Part shown: positions 1 through 7,884 of the stretch, piece by piece
Position numbering within the stretch: position 1 is the stretch's first letter
Layout: each line of letters opens with the position of its first letter
Assembly (NCBI RefSeq): GCF_017592555.1
Contig: NZ_JAGFNS010000017.1
Coordinates: 44,529 to 108,528 of the forward strand
Source: Actinoplanes flavus
GTDB lineage: Bacteria; Actinomycetota; Actinomycetes; Mycobacteriales; Micromonosporaceae
Direction of reading: 5' to 3'
Length of the DNA: 64,000 nucleotides
The notes under the pieces: generated by a model
The model's input: only the letters and a program-made list of their open reading frames with translations
Databases searched by the model: none
What the model was told of the DNA's origin: nothing
Translations under genes and position numbers: made by a program

Positions 1-75
1 GGGGGCCCCGCGGCCCCCCCGCTTTTCTGGGGGGGGGCGGGGGGGGCGGGCCCCCCCGCCCCCCCCCCCCCGCCC
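1..75. other. G/C homopolymer low-complexity end
   Basis: Runs of G and C up to more than ten bases long replace normal coding sequence here. The reading frame of the flavoprotein stays open but the translation becomes Gly/Pro/Arg only. This looks like a poorly assembled contig end and not biology; gene boundaries here should not be trusted. Confidence 0.7.
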
Positions 76-1196
76 AGCAGACTCACCGCCCCGTCGACGG
101 CCCGGCGCCGCAGCACCCGGGCCATCGAGAAGTCGCCCTGGCAGAACCGGGTGAAAGCGCGCCAGCCCAGCGGACTGGCCAGCACCGCGTGGACCAACCC
201 CGGATGGCGGCCGAACAGGCTCAACAGGCGGCGCCCGGCCGCCATCTCCGGGGCGAGATCCGTACCGATCAGGCGGTCGTACTCGCTCAGGTCACCGCCG
301 CCGGCCGCGACCGTGCCGGCCCAGGTGCCCGAGCGCAGCGCGTAACTGATGCCCTCCCGGGTCCACGGTTCCAGCAGACCGGCCGCGTCCCCGGCGACCA
401 GCACCCGGCCCCGGCGCACCGGGGAGGAGGCGCTACGGCAGCGGGTCAGGTGGCCGGAATCGCGCAACACCACACGGTCGGCCAGACCCAGCCGGGCGAC
501 GAACTCACGCAGGTAGCGCTTGGTCTCGGCGCCACGGCCCCTCGCCATGATCACACCCACGGTGAGCTGGTCATCCTTGGGGAAGAGCCAGCCGTACGAA
601 CCGGGCACCCGGCCCCAGTCGAGCAGCAGCCGGCCCCGCCAGCGGCGCCGGTCGGTCTCGCTCGCGGCCAGTTCCACCTCCAACCCGAGGTCCTGCTGGT
701 CGAAGACGACCCCCACGTGCCGGGCGGTCACCCCGGCCGAACCGTCCGCGCCGATCACCACCCGCGCCGTCACGGTGCTGTCGTCGGCGAGGGTCACCGT
801 GGCCGTACCGTCGTCCTGGGACACGGCCCGGACCAGGGCGTTCTCCCGTACGGTCGCTCCGGCACCCACCGCGGCCCGGCACCAGGCGTGATCGAAGTCA
901 TCGCGCTGGACCATGGTCACCACCGGCCCGTCCGCGGAGCGGCGGGTGAAACCCCGGCGCCCGTCATGGGTGAAGGTCACCGCGTGGATCCGATCCCGGG
1001 CCGGCACGTCGAGCCGGGGCGCGCTCAAGCGCATCGAGACGCCGAGCAGCCCACCGCCGCACGTCTTGTAGCGCGGGTGCTCGGCCCGCTCCAGCACGAT
1101 CACCCGGGCCCCTGCGGACGCCGCCGCGTGCGCCGCGGACAACCCCGCCGGACCTGATCCCACCACCGCGACGTCCCATTCCGGCCCCTGCTGCAC
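1..1196 (-). CDS. Geranylgeranyl reductase family FAD-dependent oxidoreductase (3' end lost)
   Basis: The family reduces isoprenoid double bonds, such as the menaquinone or geranylgeranyl chain, using FAD at the membrane. The N-terminus carries the Rossmann motif GSGPAG, followed by RYKTCGGG, and the family signature GDAAGLLEPWTRE lies near base 370. The GTG start at 1196 is chosen because a TAAACT -10 box (1209-1204) lies 7 nt upstream, giving a leaderless transcript. The reading frame is convincing down to about base 76 and then runs into G/C homopolymers without a stop, so the C-terminus is missing and the last residues are not to be trusted. It is divergent from the MFS gene. The exact substrate cannot be told from sequence. 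Confidence 0.87.
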   Translation of the reverse strand, partial: MQQGPEWDVAVVGSGPAGLSAAHAAASAGARVIVLERAEHPRYKTCGGGLLGVSMRLSAPRLDVPARDRIHAVTFTHDGRRGFTRRSADGPVVTMVQRDDFDHAWCRAAVGAGATVRENALVRAVSQDDGTATVTLADDSTVTARVVIGADGSAGVTARHVGVVFDQQDLGLEVELAASETDRRRWRGRLLLDWGRVPGSYGWLFPKDDQLTVGVIMARGRGAETKRYLREFVARLGLADRVVLRDSGHLTRCRSASSPVRRGRVLVAGDAAGLLEPWTREGISYALRSGTWAGTVAAGGGDLSEYDRLIGTDLAPEMAAGRRLLSLFGRHPGLVHAVLASPLGWRAFTRFCQGDFSMARVLRRRAVDGAVSLLGGGGGAGGPAPPAPPQKSGGAAGP

Positions 1197-1221
1197 AGTC
1201 CGAAGTTTAGATAACGTGGCT

Positions 1222-1239
1222 CGTGAGAACGTTTTCACG
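1222..1239. promoter_or_regulatory. LacI-type palindromic operator
   Basis: The 18-base sequence CGTGAGAACGTTTTCACG is an almost perfect inverted repeat around a central AACGTT. This matches the general form of LacI/GalR-family operators (half-sites meeting at a central CpG). It lies between the divergent flavoprotein and MFS genes, upstream of the preferred MFS start. No LacI-family gene is in the window, so the regulator would act in trans. Confidence 0.6.
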
Positions 1240-1257
1240 ATCACACGGGGTCATCGC

Positions 1258-2448
1258 TTGAGCACGATCGAGACGTCAGAACCACGGGTCAGCACCCGCT
1301 CCGTCTACATCACCTTCATCTTCCTCGGCGTCGCCATGGCGACCTTCGCCTCCCGGATCCCGCAGATCCGCGACCACCTGGGGCTCACCCCGTCGGAACT
1401 CGGGCTGGTCCTGCTCGCCATCGCGGCCGGCTCCATCACGTCGCTGCCGCTGGCCGGTCACCTGGTCCACCGGTTCGGGTCGCGGGCCATGGTCGGCACC
1501 ATGGCGGTCATGCTGGGCGCGTCGCTGGCGGCCGCGGCGATCGGCTACCACTTCGGGGTCGTCCCGGTCGTCGTGGCGCTCTACCTCTACGGCTTCTCCA
1601 CCGGCGCCTGGGACGTCGCCATGAACGTCCAGGCCGCCGTCGTGGAACGCAAGATCGGCCGCTCCGTCATGTCCCGGTTCCACGCCGGGTACAGCGTCGG
1701 CACGGTCGCCGGCGCGCTGGCCGGCGCCGCGGTCGTCAAGGCCGGCATCGGGGTCACCTGGCATGTGGTCCTCACCTGCGTGCTGGTGACCGGGGCGGTC
1801 GTCGTCTCGGTCCGCGGATTCGTGCCGGACGAGACCGAACCCGAACCCGGCGGCGGCTCGTTCCGCGCCCTGGCCGCCTGGCGAGAGCCGCGCACCCTGC
1901 TGATCGGCGTGTTCGTGCTGGCCTTCGCGCTCACCGAAGGCGCCGGCATCGACTGGATCACCATCGCCCTGATCGACGACTACGGCACCTCGGCGGCCAC
2001 CGGCACGCTGGCCTTCGCGCTGTTCCTCGCCGCCATGACGGTCGGCCGCTGGTACGGCCCCAACCTGCTGGACCGCTACGGCCGGGTGCCGGTCCTGCGG
2101 GCGCTCGCCGTGATCGGCCTGGGCGGGCTGCTGATCTTCGTCTTCGGGCCGTCCACCCCGGTCGCCTTCGCCGGCGCCCTGCTCTGGGGCCTGGGCGCGT
2201 CCCTCGGCTTCCCGGTCGGGATGAGCGCCGCCGCCGACGAGCCGGCCCGCGCCCCGGCCCGGGTCGGGGTGGTCGCCTCGATCGGCTACTGCGCCTTCCT
2301 CGGCGGGCCACCTCTGATCGGCTTCCTCGGCGACCACTACACGGTCTCGCGAGGGCTGCTCGCGGTGGCGATGCTGCTGGTGCTTTCGATCGTGCTGACC
2401 CCGGCGCTGCGAGAACCCGATCGGGCGGCCGGCGCCGCACCGGTCTAG
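1258..2448 (+). CDS. MFS transporter
   Basis: A membrane exporter or permease of the major facilitator superfamily with about 12 hydrophobic segments in roughly 396 residues. The first helix begins at SVYITFIFLGVAMATFASRI and an RFGSRAMVG stretch follows helix 2, typical of the loop 2-3 motif. It resembles the YbjJ/FucP-like branch, so a sugar or small-molecule substrate is possible but not shown. The TTG at 1258 is preferred over the GTG at 1216 because GGGG lies 7 nt upstream and because the LacI-like palindrome would otherwise be inside the coding region. The gene stands alone, divergent from the flavoprotein and convergent with the SDR gene. Confidence 0.88.
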   Translation: MSTIETSEPRVSTRSVYITFIFLGVAMATFASRIPQIRDHLGLTPSELGLVLLAIAAGSITSLPLAGHLVHRFGSRAMVGTMAVMLGASLAAAAIGYHFGVVPVVVALYLYGFSTGAWDVAMNVQAAVVERKIGRSVMSRFHAGYSVGTVAGALAGAAVVKAGIGVTWHVVLTCVLVTGAVVVSVRGFVPDETEPEPGGGSFRALAAWREPRTLLIGVFVLAFALTEGAGIDWITIALIDDYGTSAATGTLAFALFLAAMTVGRWYGPNLLDRYGRVPVLRALAVIGLGGLLIFVFGPSTPVAFAGALLWGLGASLGFPVGMSAAADEPARAPARVGVVASIGYCAFLGGPPLIGFLGDHYTVSRGLLAVAMLLVLSIVLTPALREPDRAAGAAPV

Positions 2449-2469
2449 CGGCCGGACCTCGACCTGATC

Positions 2470-3213
2470 TCAGACCATCCTTCGGACCACCGAGAGCGGC
2501 AGCACGCGCATGGCCACGCCGATCGGCGCCCACGGCCACGCCGGGACGTACGCCCTGGCGCGGCGTTTCTCGATGGCGGCGACCATGGCCCGTACGCCGG
2601 TCTCGGTGTCCACCATGAAGCGGGTTCTCTGCTGGACGTGCGCGTTCATCTCCGACCGGATGTAGCCCGGGTAGACGACCGAGACGTCGAGCCCGGGAAT
2701 CCGCTCCGAACGCAGGCCCTCGGCCAGGGCGGCGACACCGGCCTTCGTGGCGGCGTACGTGGTCATCGACTTCCGCATGCCGCGCAGCGCCGACATCGAC
2801 GACACGATCACCAGATGGCCGCGCCGCTGGGCGCGGAAGATCTCGCAAGCCGCCTCCATCTGCGTCAGCGCCCCGAGGAAGTTGACCCGGGCGGTGTCCC
2901 GGTTCGCGTCCGGGCGGCCGGTGCCCAGCGGGGCACCCTTGCCCAGCCCGGCGTTCACGATCACCCGGTCGATGCCGCCGAACTCGGCGGCGAACTCCCG
3001 GAACACCGCGAAGACCGCCTCGTCGTCGGTCACGTCCAGCGCCTTCACGCCGACCCTGGTTCCGGACAGTTCGGCACGCAACGCCTCCAGGCGATCCACT
3101 CGCCGGGCACAGAGCGCCAGGTCATAATCGAGCGCGGCGAACTGCCGGGCCATCTCCTCGCCCAGGCCGGCGCTCGCACCGGTGATGAGCACGACACCAC
3201 GACTCGACTCCAT
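2470..3213 (-). CDS. Short-chain dehydrogenase/reductase (SDR family)
   Basis: A cytoplasmic NAD(P)-dependent oxidoreductase of about 247 residues, the usual classical SDR length. It shows the nucleotide motif TGASAGLG at residues 11-18, the NAG motif near 87, and the catalytic Ser near 138 with YAATK (Tyr153, Lys157). The substrate is unknown; a short basic/hydrophobic C-terminus (VLPLSVVRRMV) suggests membrane association, as in lipid-modifying SDRs. The ATG at 3213 is preferred because a TACGGT -10 box (3225-3220) sits exactly 6 nt upstream, implying a leaderless mRNA; an in-frame start two codons earlier would lie inside that spacer. Confidence 0.88.
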   Translation of the reverse strand: MESSRGVVLITGASAGLGEEMARQFAALDYDLALCARRVDRLEALRAELSGTRVGVKALDVTDDEAVFAVFREFAAEFGGIDRVIVNAGLGKGAPLGTGRPDANRDTARVNFLGALTQMEAACEIFRAQRRGHLVIVSSMSALRGMRKSMTTYAATKAGVAALAEGLRSERIPGLDVSVVYPGYIRSEMNAHVQQRTRFMVDTETGVRAMVAAIEKRRARAYVPAWPWAPIGVAMRVLPLSVVRRMV

Positions 3214-3404
3214 GCACACACCGTAGGGAACACATCGGTCACCGACTTGATCCAGGACGACACGACGCCGCCGGGGTGAGGGTGAGTGGGCAGCTCAGCC
3301 CGGCGGGCGCGGCACCGGGCGCGAGTGGGCAGCGGCTCGCGTGGAGCCGGCGGGGCGGGCAGGATTCGGTGGGGCGGTGTTCGCGCGTACCCCCTGATGT
3401 TTTT

Positions 3405-5114
3405 TCAGTTGATCCTGATGGGCGGCTCGATGCCGTGTGCGGTCAGCGGGGTGGCCGGACGCAGCCAAGGCGCGTGCGGCTCGCCATCGGGGTCGGCGAC
3501 CCAGTCGTGACAGACCCTGTCGACGCCGATCGGGTGGATGGTGAGCGCGCCGTCGGGTGTGATGTGCATGCGCAGGAAGCTCTTGGCGTCCTCGATGCCC
3601 TGGCCGGCGAAGAGTTCGTTGAGGTTCACGTCGAAGTTGGCGGCGACCAGGAGGTACAGCGCCACCACCTGGCTGGAGACGATCGCGATCAGCGGGCCGT
3701 AGACGAAGGCGGCGACCGCCAGCGGGCCCGGCCACGGCCAGTCGCGGAACGGGAGCTGCAACCACACCCACGTGCCACCGATCGCCACGGCGATCTGGAC
3801 CAGGCCGTGTGCCACCCCGAGGACCCAGTGCCGGGCATGCCCGTCCGGTTTCGCGAAGGCGATGGTTCCGGCCATGATCAGTACGAGCATGAGCACCAGC
3901 GGGATGCTGAACAGGCGCTGGATGTTGCCACCCTGACTGGCCGCGCCCGCCATGGCCAGCATGGTCAGCGTGTGGATGATGCCGAGCAGGTTGGCGAAAT
4001 TGGCATTGCGCCGCGGGATCCGGTGGAAGACGCCCCAGCCCATCCGCCGTGAGGTCGGCGCGTCCGGGAAGGTGCCGCGCAGGTCGTACCGGAGGCTGCG
4101 ACTCCGGCTGCGGGTCAGTGTCTCCTTCGGCGGCACCATGATGTGGTCCGGCAGGTTCTGGGTGCCCAGCGTGTACGCGCCACCGCCCCCGCACGTGATC
4201 AGCTCGCGGTCCTCCCCGGAGAACCGCGCGTAGTGGTGCAGATCCCCGGACACCAGCACCCGCACCTGGGCCTGCGTCGGCGCCAGAATGGTCCGGATGA
4301 AGTAGTCGACGGCGTCGTACGCGTGCGGGTTGTCCTGCGCCTTCACCCACGTCGGCGACGGCGTCATGATGATGACCCGGTCGTCCGGGCCGACCTGCTC
4401 GGCGGCCTTCTCGAAATACAGCAGCTGCGGGTCGTCGATGTAGGCCCCGAACTGCTCGTCCACCGCGAACAGCCACCAGTTGGCGGGCAGCTTCACCGCG
4501 AAATACGACCGGCGCTGCTCGGTCCGCCAGCCGCCGATGTGCCCGTCCTTACGCCGGGCGAACAGGCGCAGGAAGGCGGTGAGCCCGTCGTACCAGTCGT
4601 GGTTGCCGGGCAGCGCGAACAGGGTCGGCCGCGGCACACCGGCCGGCGCCTCCGGAAGAGCCGCACGGTACGGGCCCTTCATCCGGTTCTCGTAGCCGTC
4701 GCCGCTGGCCAGCGGATACACCTGATCGCCGCCCATCAGCAGCAGCCGGCCGCGGGGCAGCCGCTCGCCGTCGACCTCCAGCTCCTCCTGCGACAACAGG
4801 TACGCCACCGAGTATGTGGCGTCGAACCCGTCCCCCAGGTCGGCCACGTAGTCCAGCCACAACTCGCCGGTCGCCGTGGTGGAATGGTCGAAGACGTCGC
4901 CGTCCAGCGCGTTCTGCAGCTCACGCTTGTCCAGGTACGCACCGAAGAACAGATGCAGCACCGCCCGCAACCCGGTGCTGAGCAGGAGCAACGGCGCCAG
5001 CCAGCCGATCGGCCCTTTCCGGGTGAAGCCGAGTTCCTGTGGATCGAGGCTGCGTGGCCGGTTCGGCACATTCGTCTCGGGCCGGGCAGGATGCTGTCGA
5101 GGAACGATGGCCAC
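3405..5114 (-). CDS. Membrane-anchored metallophosphoesterase
   Basis: A calcineurin-like phosphoesterase of 569 residues. Metal-binding motifs are visible in order: DLGDG at 92-96, GGDQVY at 128-133, GNHDW at 170-174 and GDLHHY at 290-295. One membrane segment precedes the domain (about 37-58) and four hydrophobic segments follow it (about 365-500), so the enzyme sits in the membrane with a C-terminal soluble tail. The substrate is unknown; family members cleave phosphomonoesters, diesters or nucleotides. The GTG start at 5114 has GGGAGG about 9 nt upstream. The gene lies upstream of and opposite to tRNA-Thr. Confidence 0.85.
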   Translation of the reverse strand: MAIVPRQHPARPETNVPNRPRSLDPQELGFTRKGPIGWLAPLLLLSTGLRAVLHLFFGAYLDKRELQNALDGDVFDHSTTATGELWLDYVADLGDGFDATYSVAYLLSQEELEVDGERLPRGRLLLMGGDQVYPLASGDGYENRMKGPYRAALPEAPAGVPRPTLFALPGNHDWYDGLTAFLRLFARRKDGHIGGWRTEQRRSYFAVKLPANWWLFAVDEQFGAYIDDPQLLYFEKAAEQVGPDDRVIIMTPSPTWVKAQDNPHAYDAVDYFIRTILAPTQAQVRVLVSGDLHHYARFSGEDRELITCGGGGAYTLGTQNLPDHIMVPPKETLTRSRSRSLRYDLRGTFPDAPTSRRMGWGVFHRIPRRNANFANLLGIIHTLTMLAMAGAASQGGNIQRLFSIPLVLMLVLIMAGTIAFAKPDGHARHWVLGVAHGLVQIAVAIGGTWVWLQLPFRDWPWPGPLAVAAFVYGPLIAIVSSQVVALYLLVAANFDVNLNELFAGQGIEDAKSFLRMHITPDGALTIHPIGVDRVCHDWVADPDGEPHAPWLRPATPLTAHGIEPPIRIN

Positions 5115-5172
5115 CGAACGATCCTCCCCCGATGAGCGGGTGTCCGTCTATGCAGTAGGATGACTAACAGTT

Positions 5173-5249
5173 GCCGCCTTAGCTCAGTCGGCTAGAGCGA
5201 CGCACTCGTAATGCGTAGGTCGTCGGTTCGATTCCGACAGGCGGCTCCA
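5173..5249 (+). tRNA. tRNA-Thr (anticodon CGT)
   Basis: A complete cloverleaf can be folded: acceptor GCCGCCT/AGGCGGC, anticodon stem ACGCA/TGCGT with loop CTCGTAA (anticodon CGT), T arm GTCGG-TTCGATT-CCGAC, discriminator T and an encoded CCA at 5247-5249. It reads ACG threonine codons. Confidence 0.97.
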
Positions 5250-5254
5250 CGAGA

Positions 5255-5285
5255 AACCCCAGGTCATCGACCTGGGGTTCTTCTT
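5255..5285 (+). terminator. Rho-independent terminator of tRNA-Thr
   Basis: An 11-bp perfect stem AACCCCAGGTC / GACCTGGGGTT with loop ATC is followed by CTTCTTTT, immediately after the tRNA. Confidence 0.92.
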
Positions 5286-5518
5286 TTGAACATGTCGATC
5301 ACGGTGACCGGAGAGCTCGCGGTCCGCAGATGGTCCGCATGCCCGGTAGCGCTCTGGTCGAGACCGTCCTCGAAGAGGACCGCGCTTCTGTACAAGCGCG
5401 GCGCGGCTGACGCACCTCGACCTGCCGGCGGCCTCCGGCGGGCACGACGGTGACTCCGGCGCGGATGCTCAGGCACCGGGATGGGCATCGGCCGTCCAGG
5501 GCGGCTCGTGGTGGCAGG

Positions 5519-5983
5519 ATGCTCAGGGTGGTCGACATCTATGAGTTGCTGCCTCGCGAGCGCACGCCGGTCGACTACCGCAACCTCGTCAGTGATCCAC
5601 GGATCGATCAAGACGGCTTGCGGCAGCTCGGGCAGAACCCGTTTCCCTTCGTCCGCAGCGCTGTCGCCCGATCCCCCATAGCCAACGCAGCGACTCTGGC
5701 CGCCGTCTCGCTCGACGGGCTGGATCGATGGACGCGCAACAGCATCTTGATCGCGATAGCACGGCATCCCAACGCGGATCGGTCCACGCTGTTGGGCGTG
5801 CTGATCGAGACCCGCGCGCTGCTCAACCAGCCGAACGAACGTCCTTTCGCAGCGGCATTGGCGCTGGCCCGACGAGCAGAGCTCAGCGAATCCGAGGTGC
5901 TCGGCCTCATCGAGCAGCCCAACGCCTCGCGGAGGATGGCTCGTGGTGTCCGTCGCGCGCTGGCTGAGCGAGAGCCCCGTTAG
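5519..5983 (+). CDS. Small HEAT-like repeat protein
   Basis: A predicted soluble protein of 154 residues made of short paired helices. Recurrent Leu/Ala patterns such as FVRSAVARSP, TRNSILIAIARHPN and RMARGVRRALAE resemble the leucine-rich-variant or HEAT-type repeats of actinobacterial hypothetical proteins, which bind other proteins. No catalytic motif is visible. The ATG at 5519 (MLRVVDIYELL) is preferred over an upstream in-frame start at 5450 because the intervening Arg-rich translation looks non-coding. GC content is lower than in the neighbouring core genes and the gene follows a tRNA. Function unknown. Confidence 0.6.
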   Translation: MLRVVDIYELLPRERTPVDYRNLVSDPRIDQDGLRQLGQNPFPFVRSAVARSPIANAATLAAVSLDGLDRWTRNSILIAIARHPNADRSTLLGVLIETRALLNQPNERPFAAALALARRAELSESEVLGLIEQPNASRRMARGVRRALAEREPR

Positions 5984-6195
5984 CTGGAGCAGTCGCTGCT
6001 TGACGCCTGCCGAGGGGGCGTCGGCGCGTGCGGGATCGGCGACTTCGCCGCGCGTATCGCACGTCGGCGTCGATGGCGTTGCCGCGCTCGGTGTTGGGCA
6101 GTGGATATCCAGAGCCACTAATCAGACACTCCGGGCTAATCATGACAGAGCTTAGCGAGCTTCCAAACTGAGTCCAGCCAGTCGCTTCGCGGAGG

Positions 6196-6510
6196 TCAGG
6201 AGTCGGGTGATGCGTCGGCTGCGAGTAGTGCGGCGCCGAAGCGGTCGGCGAGGTGTTCAAGCCATCCCGGTTCCTCGTAGACCAAGTCATCGCCCTGCGC
6301 TTCTCGGAGCCCTCGGAGAAGGTCTCGAACTCGGTTCTCCGGTGTGCGTTTGCCGGCCTTGATGCGTCGGTCCGAGGTTGTCCACCGGCGTACCGCGGTG
6401 TCGATGTAGCCCGACGGCTCGTGCGGCTGCCAATACTCCGCGACCTGGACCTTCCGGAGTATCGCGGTCAACGCGGCCGCCCGCTCCTCCCGCGATTGCC
6501 GAACGTTCAT
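6196..6510 (-). CDS. Hypothetical protein
   Basis: A soluble, charged protein of about 104 residues beginning MNVRQSREER. It contains the phrase YWQPHEPSGYIDTAVRRW and a Leu-rich C-terminal helix (WLEHLADRFGAALLAAD). No family was recognised. The ATG at 6510 is preferred over one 12 codons upstream (6546) because the extra residues are basic and poorly protein-like. Codon third positions are less GC-biased than in flanking core genes, consistent with recent acquisition or a fast-evolving gene. Confidence 0.5.
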   Translation of the reverse strand: MNVRQSREERAAALTAILRKVQVAEYWQPHEPSGYIDTAVRRWTTSDRRIKAGKRTPENRVRDLLRGLREAQGDDLVYEEPGWLEHLADRFGAALLAADASPDS

Positions 6511-6694
6511 GAAGAGATCATGCCGCGAGCGGACTGCGCGGTGCACCCGAGTTGTCGCCGTCCCGGCGCGACGCCACGCTCAAGATCGAGTAGTCCACAC
6601 GAGGTCCGCAGAGACAGCGAACGCTGTCAGATCTTGACGAGTGTCGGCCGGGACCGGTGTCCGGCGGACGGCTGCATGCCTCACGCTCTTCGAC

Positions 6695-6889
6695 ATGGAG
6701 GAAGAAGCGTGTCCGCAGTGTGGTGGGGAGCTTCGGCTCCTCGGGTTCTTTCTGTGTCTGCGGGCGGAAGATCAGCGCCGGGTGTGCCGGACCCCGTTTC
6801 GGTGCCTCGACTGCCGGCGGGTGTGGAGCCGGTGGGCGGACCGGGCCGACCCACTGGAACTGGATGAACTGCTGCCGCCCGGGCGGTGA
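6695..6889 (+). CDS. Small zinc-ribbon protein
   Basis: A 64-residue protein starting MEEEACPQCGGELR. CPQC near the N-terminus and CLDC near residue 36 make a two-knuckle zinc ribbon, plus two lone Cys. Such proteins usually bind nucleic acids or proteins; nothing here defines the partner. The ATG at 6695 is preferred to an upstream one at 6641 because it begins just before the ribbon. It ends 5 bases before the convergent ricT-like gene. Confidence 0.55.
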   Translation: MEEEACPQCGGELRLLGFFLCLRAEDQRRVCRTPFRCLDCRRVWSRWADRADPLELDELLPPGR

Positions 6890-6894
6890 GGCCG

Positions 6895-7737
6895 CTACTC
6901 GGCGTTGTAGTGGGCGTCGTGGGCCTGGCGGGGAGCGCAGACCGAGGCGCGGCTGCACGAGCAGCGGGAGCCGTCGGCGTCCATGCGGACCACGACCGCG
7001 TCCTTGGGGACGCTGTGGGCCACCACCCGGCCGTCGCCCTCGGGCGTGGTCACGCGGGAGCCGATGGCCGGGGCTGAGGCCTGGAACTGCTGGTAGAGAG
7101 GGTGTTCGTACTTCAGGCAGCACATCAGGCGGCCGCACGCGCCGGAGATCCGCAGCGGATTCAGGGGGAGGTCCTGGTCCTTCGCCATGCGGATGGTGAC
7201 CGGCTCGAAATCGGTCAGGAAGGTGGCACAGCAGAGATCGCGGCCGCATGAGCCGATGCCGCCCTGGACCCGGGCCGAATCGCGGGCCGACAGCTGGCGC
7301 AGCTCCACCCGGCAGTGCAGGGTGGCGCCCAGGTCGCGGACCAGGGAACGGAAGTCGACCCGGTGCGGGGCGGTGAAGTAGATCGTCGTGCGGGCGCCGC
7401 CGTTGCCGGGCTGGTCGAGCACGTGGTCGACGGCCACGACCTTCATCGGCAGCTCGTGAGCCTTGATCAGCTTCTTGGCGGCGACCTTGGCCTCGGCTTT
7501 GCGTTTGCGGAGTTGCTCGTCGCGGCGCAGGTCACGGTCGTCCGCCAGGCCGGCCACCTTCGGAAAGCCCGAGGTGTCCTCGTCGACCCATTGCGGCGCC
7601 CAGACGCACTCCGCCACCTCGGGACCGTCGTCGGTCGGGACCAGGACGCGGTCACCGACGGCCGGGGTGAAGCCGGCTGGATCGAGGTAGTAGAGGCGGC
7701 CGTACCGGTTGAAACTGACCGCGCACAGCATGCCCAT
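6895..7737 (-). CDS. ricT: PSP1-domain protein, RicT/YaaT-like
   Basis: A 280-residue cytoplasmic protein of the PSP1 family. The two cysteine clusters GSCGRDLCC and GACGRLMCCLKYEHP are the hallmark of RicT (YaaT), which in Bacillus binds Fe-S clusters within the Ric/Y-complex that controls RNase Y, sporulation and competence. Actinobacteria lack most of that complex, so the partner here is unknown. Its position near holB and tmk matches the Bacillus holB-yaaT linkage. The ATG at 7737 is supported by a TAGGGT -10 box (7750-7745) 7 nt upstream, implying leaderless expression. The C-terminus is Cys-rich (RCSCSRASVC). Confidence 0.85.
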   Translation of the reverse strand: MGMLCAVSFNRYGRLYYLDPAGFTPAVGDRVLVPTDDGPEVAECVWAPQWVDEDTSGFPKVAGLADDRDLRRDEQLRKRKAEAKVAAKKLIKAHELPMKVVAVDHVLDQPGNGGARTTIYFTAPHRVDFRSLVRDLGATLHCRVELRQLSARDSARVQGGIGSCGRDLCCATFLTDFEPVTIRMAKDQDLPLNPLRISGACGRLMCCLKYEHPLYQQFQASAPAIGSRVTTPEGDGRVVAHSVPKDAVVVRMDADGSRCSCSRASVCAPRQAHDAHYNAE

Positions 7738-7884
7738 GCGATCAACCCTACGACGGTTCGCACGCCGTACCAAATGCCGGTTTTGAACTACCCGCGAGGG
7801 TTGTCGCATAGATGCTGCGCAACCTGCCCAATCGACCATCGTTGGCCAGTCCCGTAGACGCTGAACGCCTCGAGAGGACTCGCC

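Noticed and set aside
5264-6118. Long open frame on the minus strand over the HEAT-like gene
   Set aside because: It runs through the tRNA terminator and its composition matches an antisense shadow; the plus-strand frame has a better start and repeat structure.
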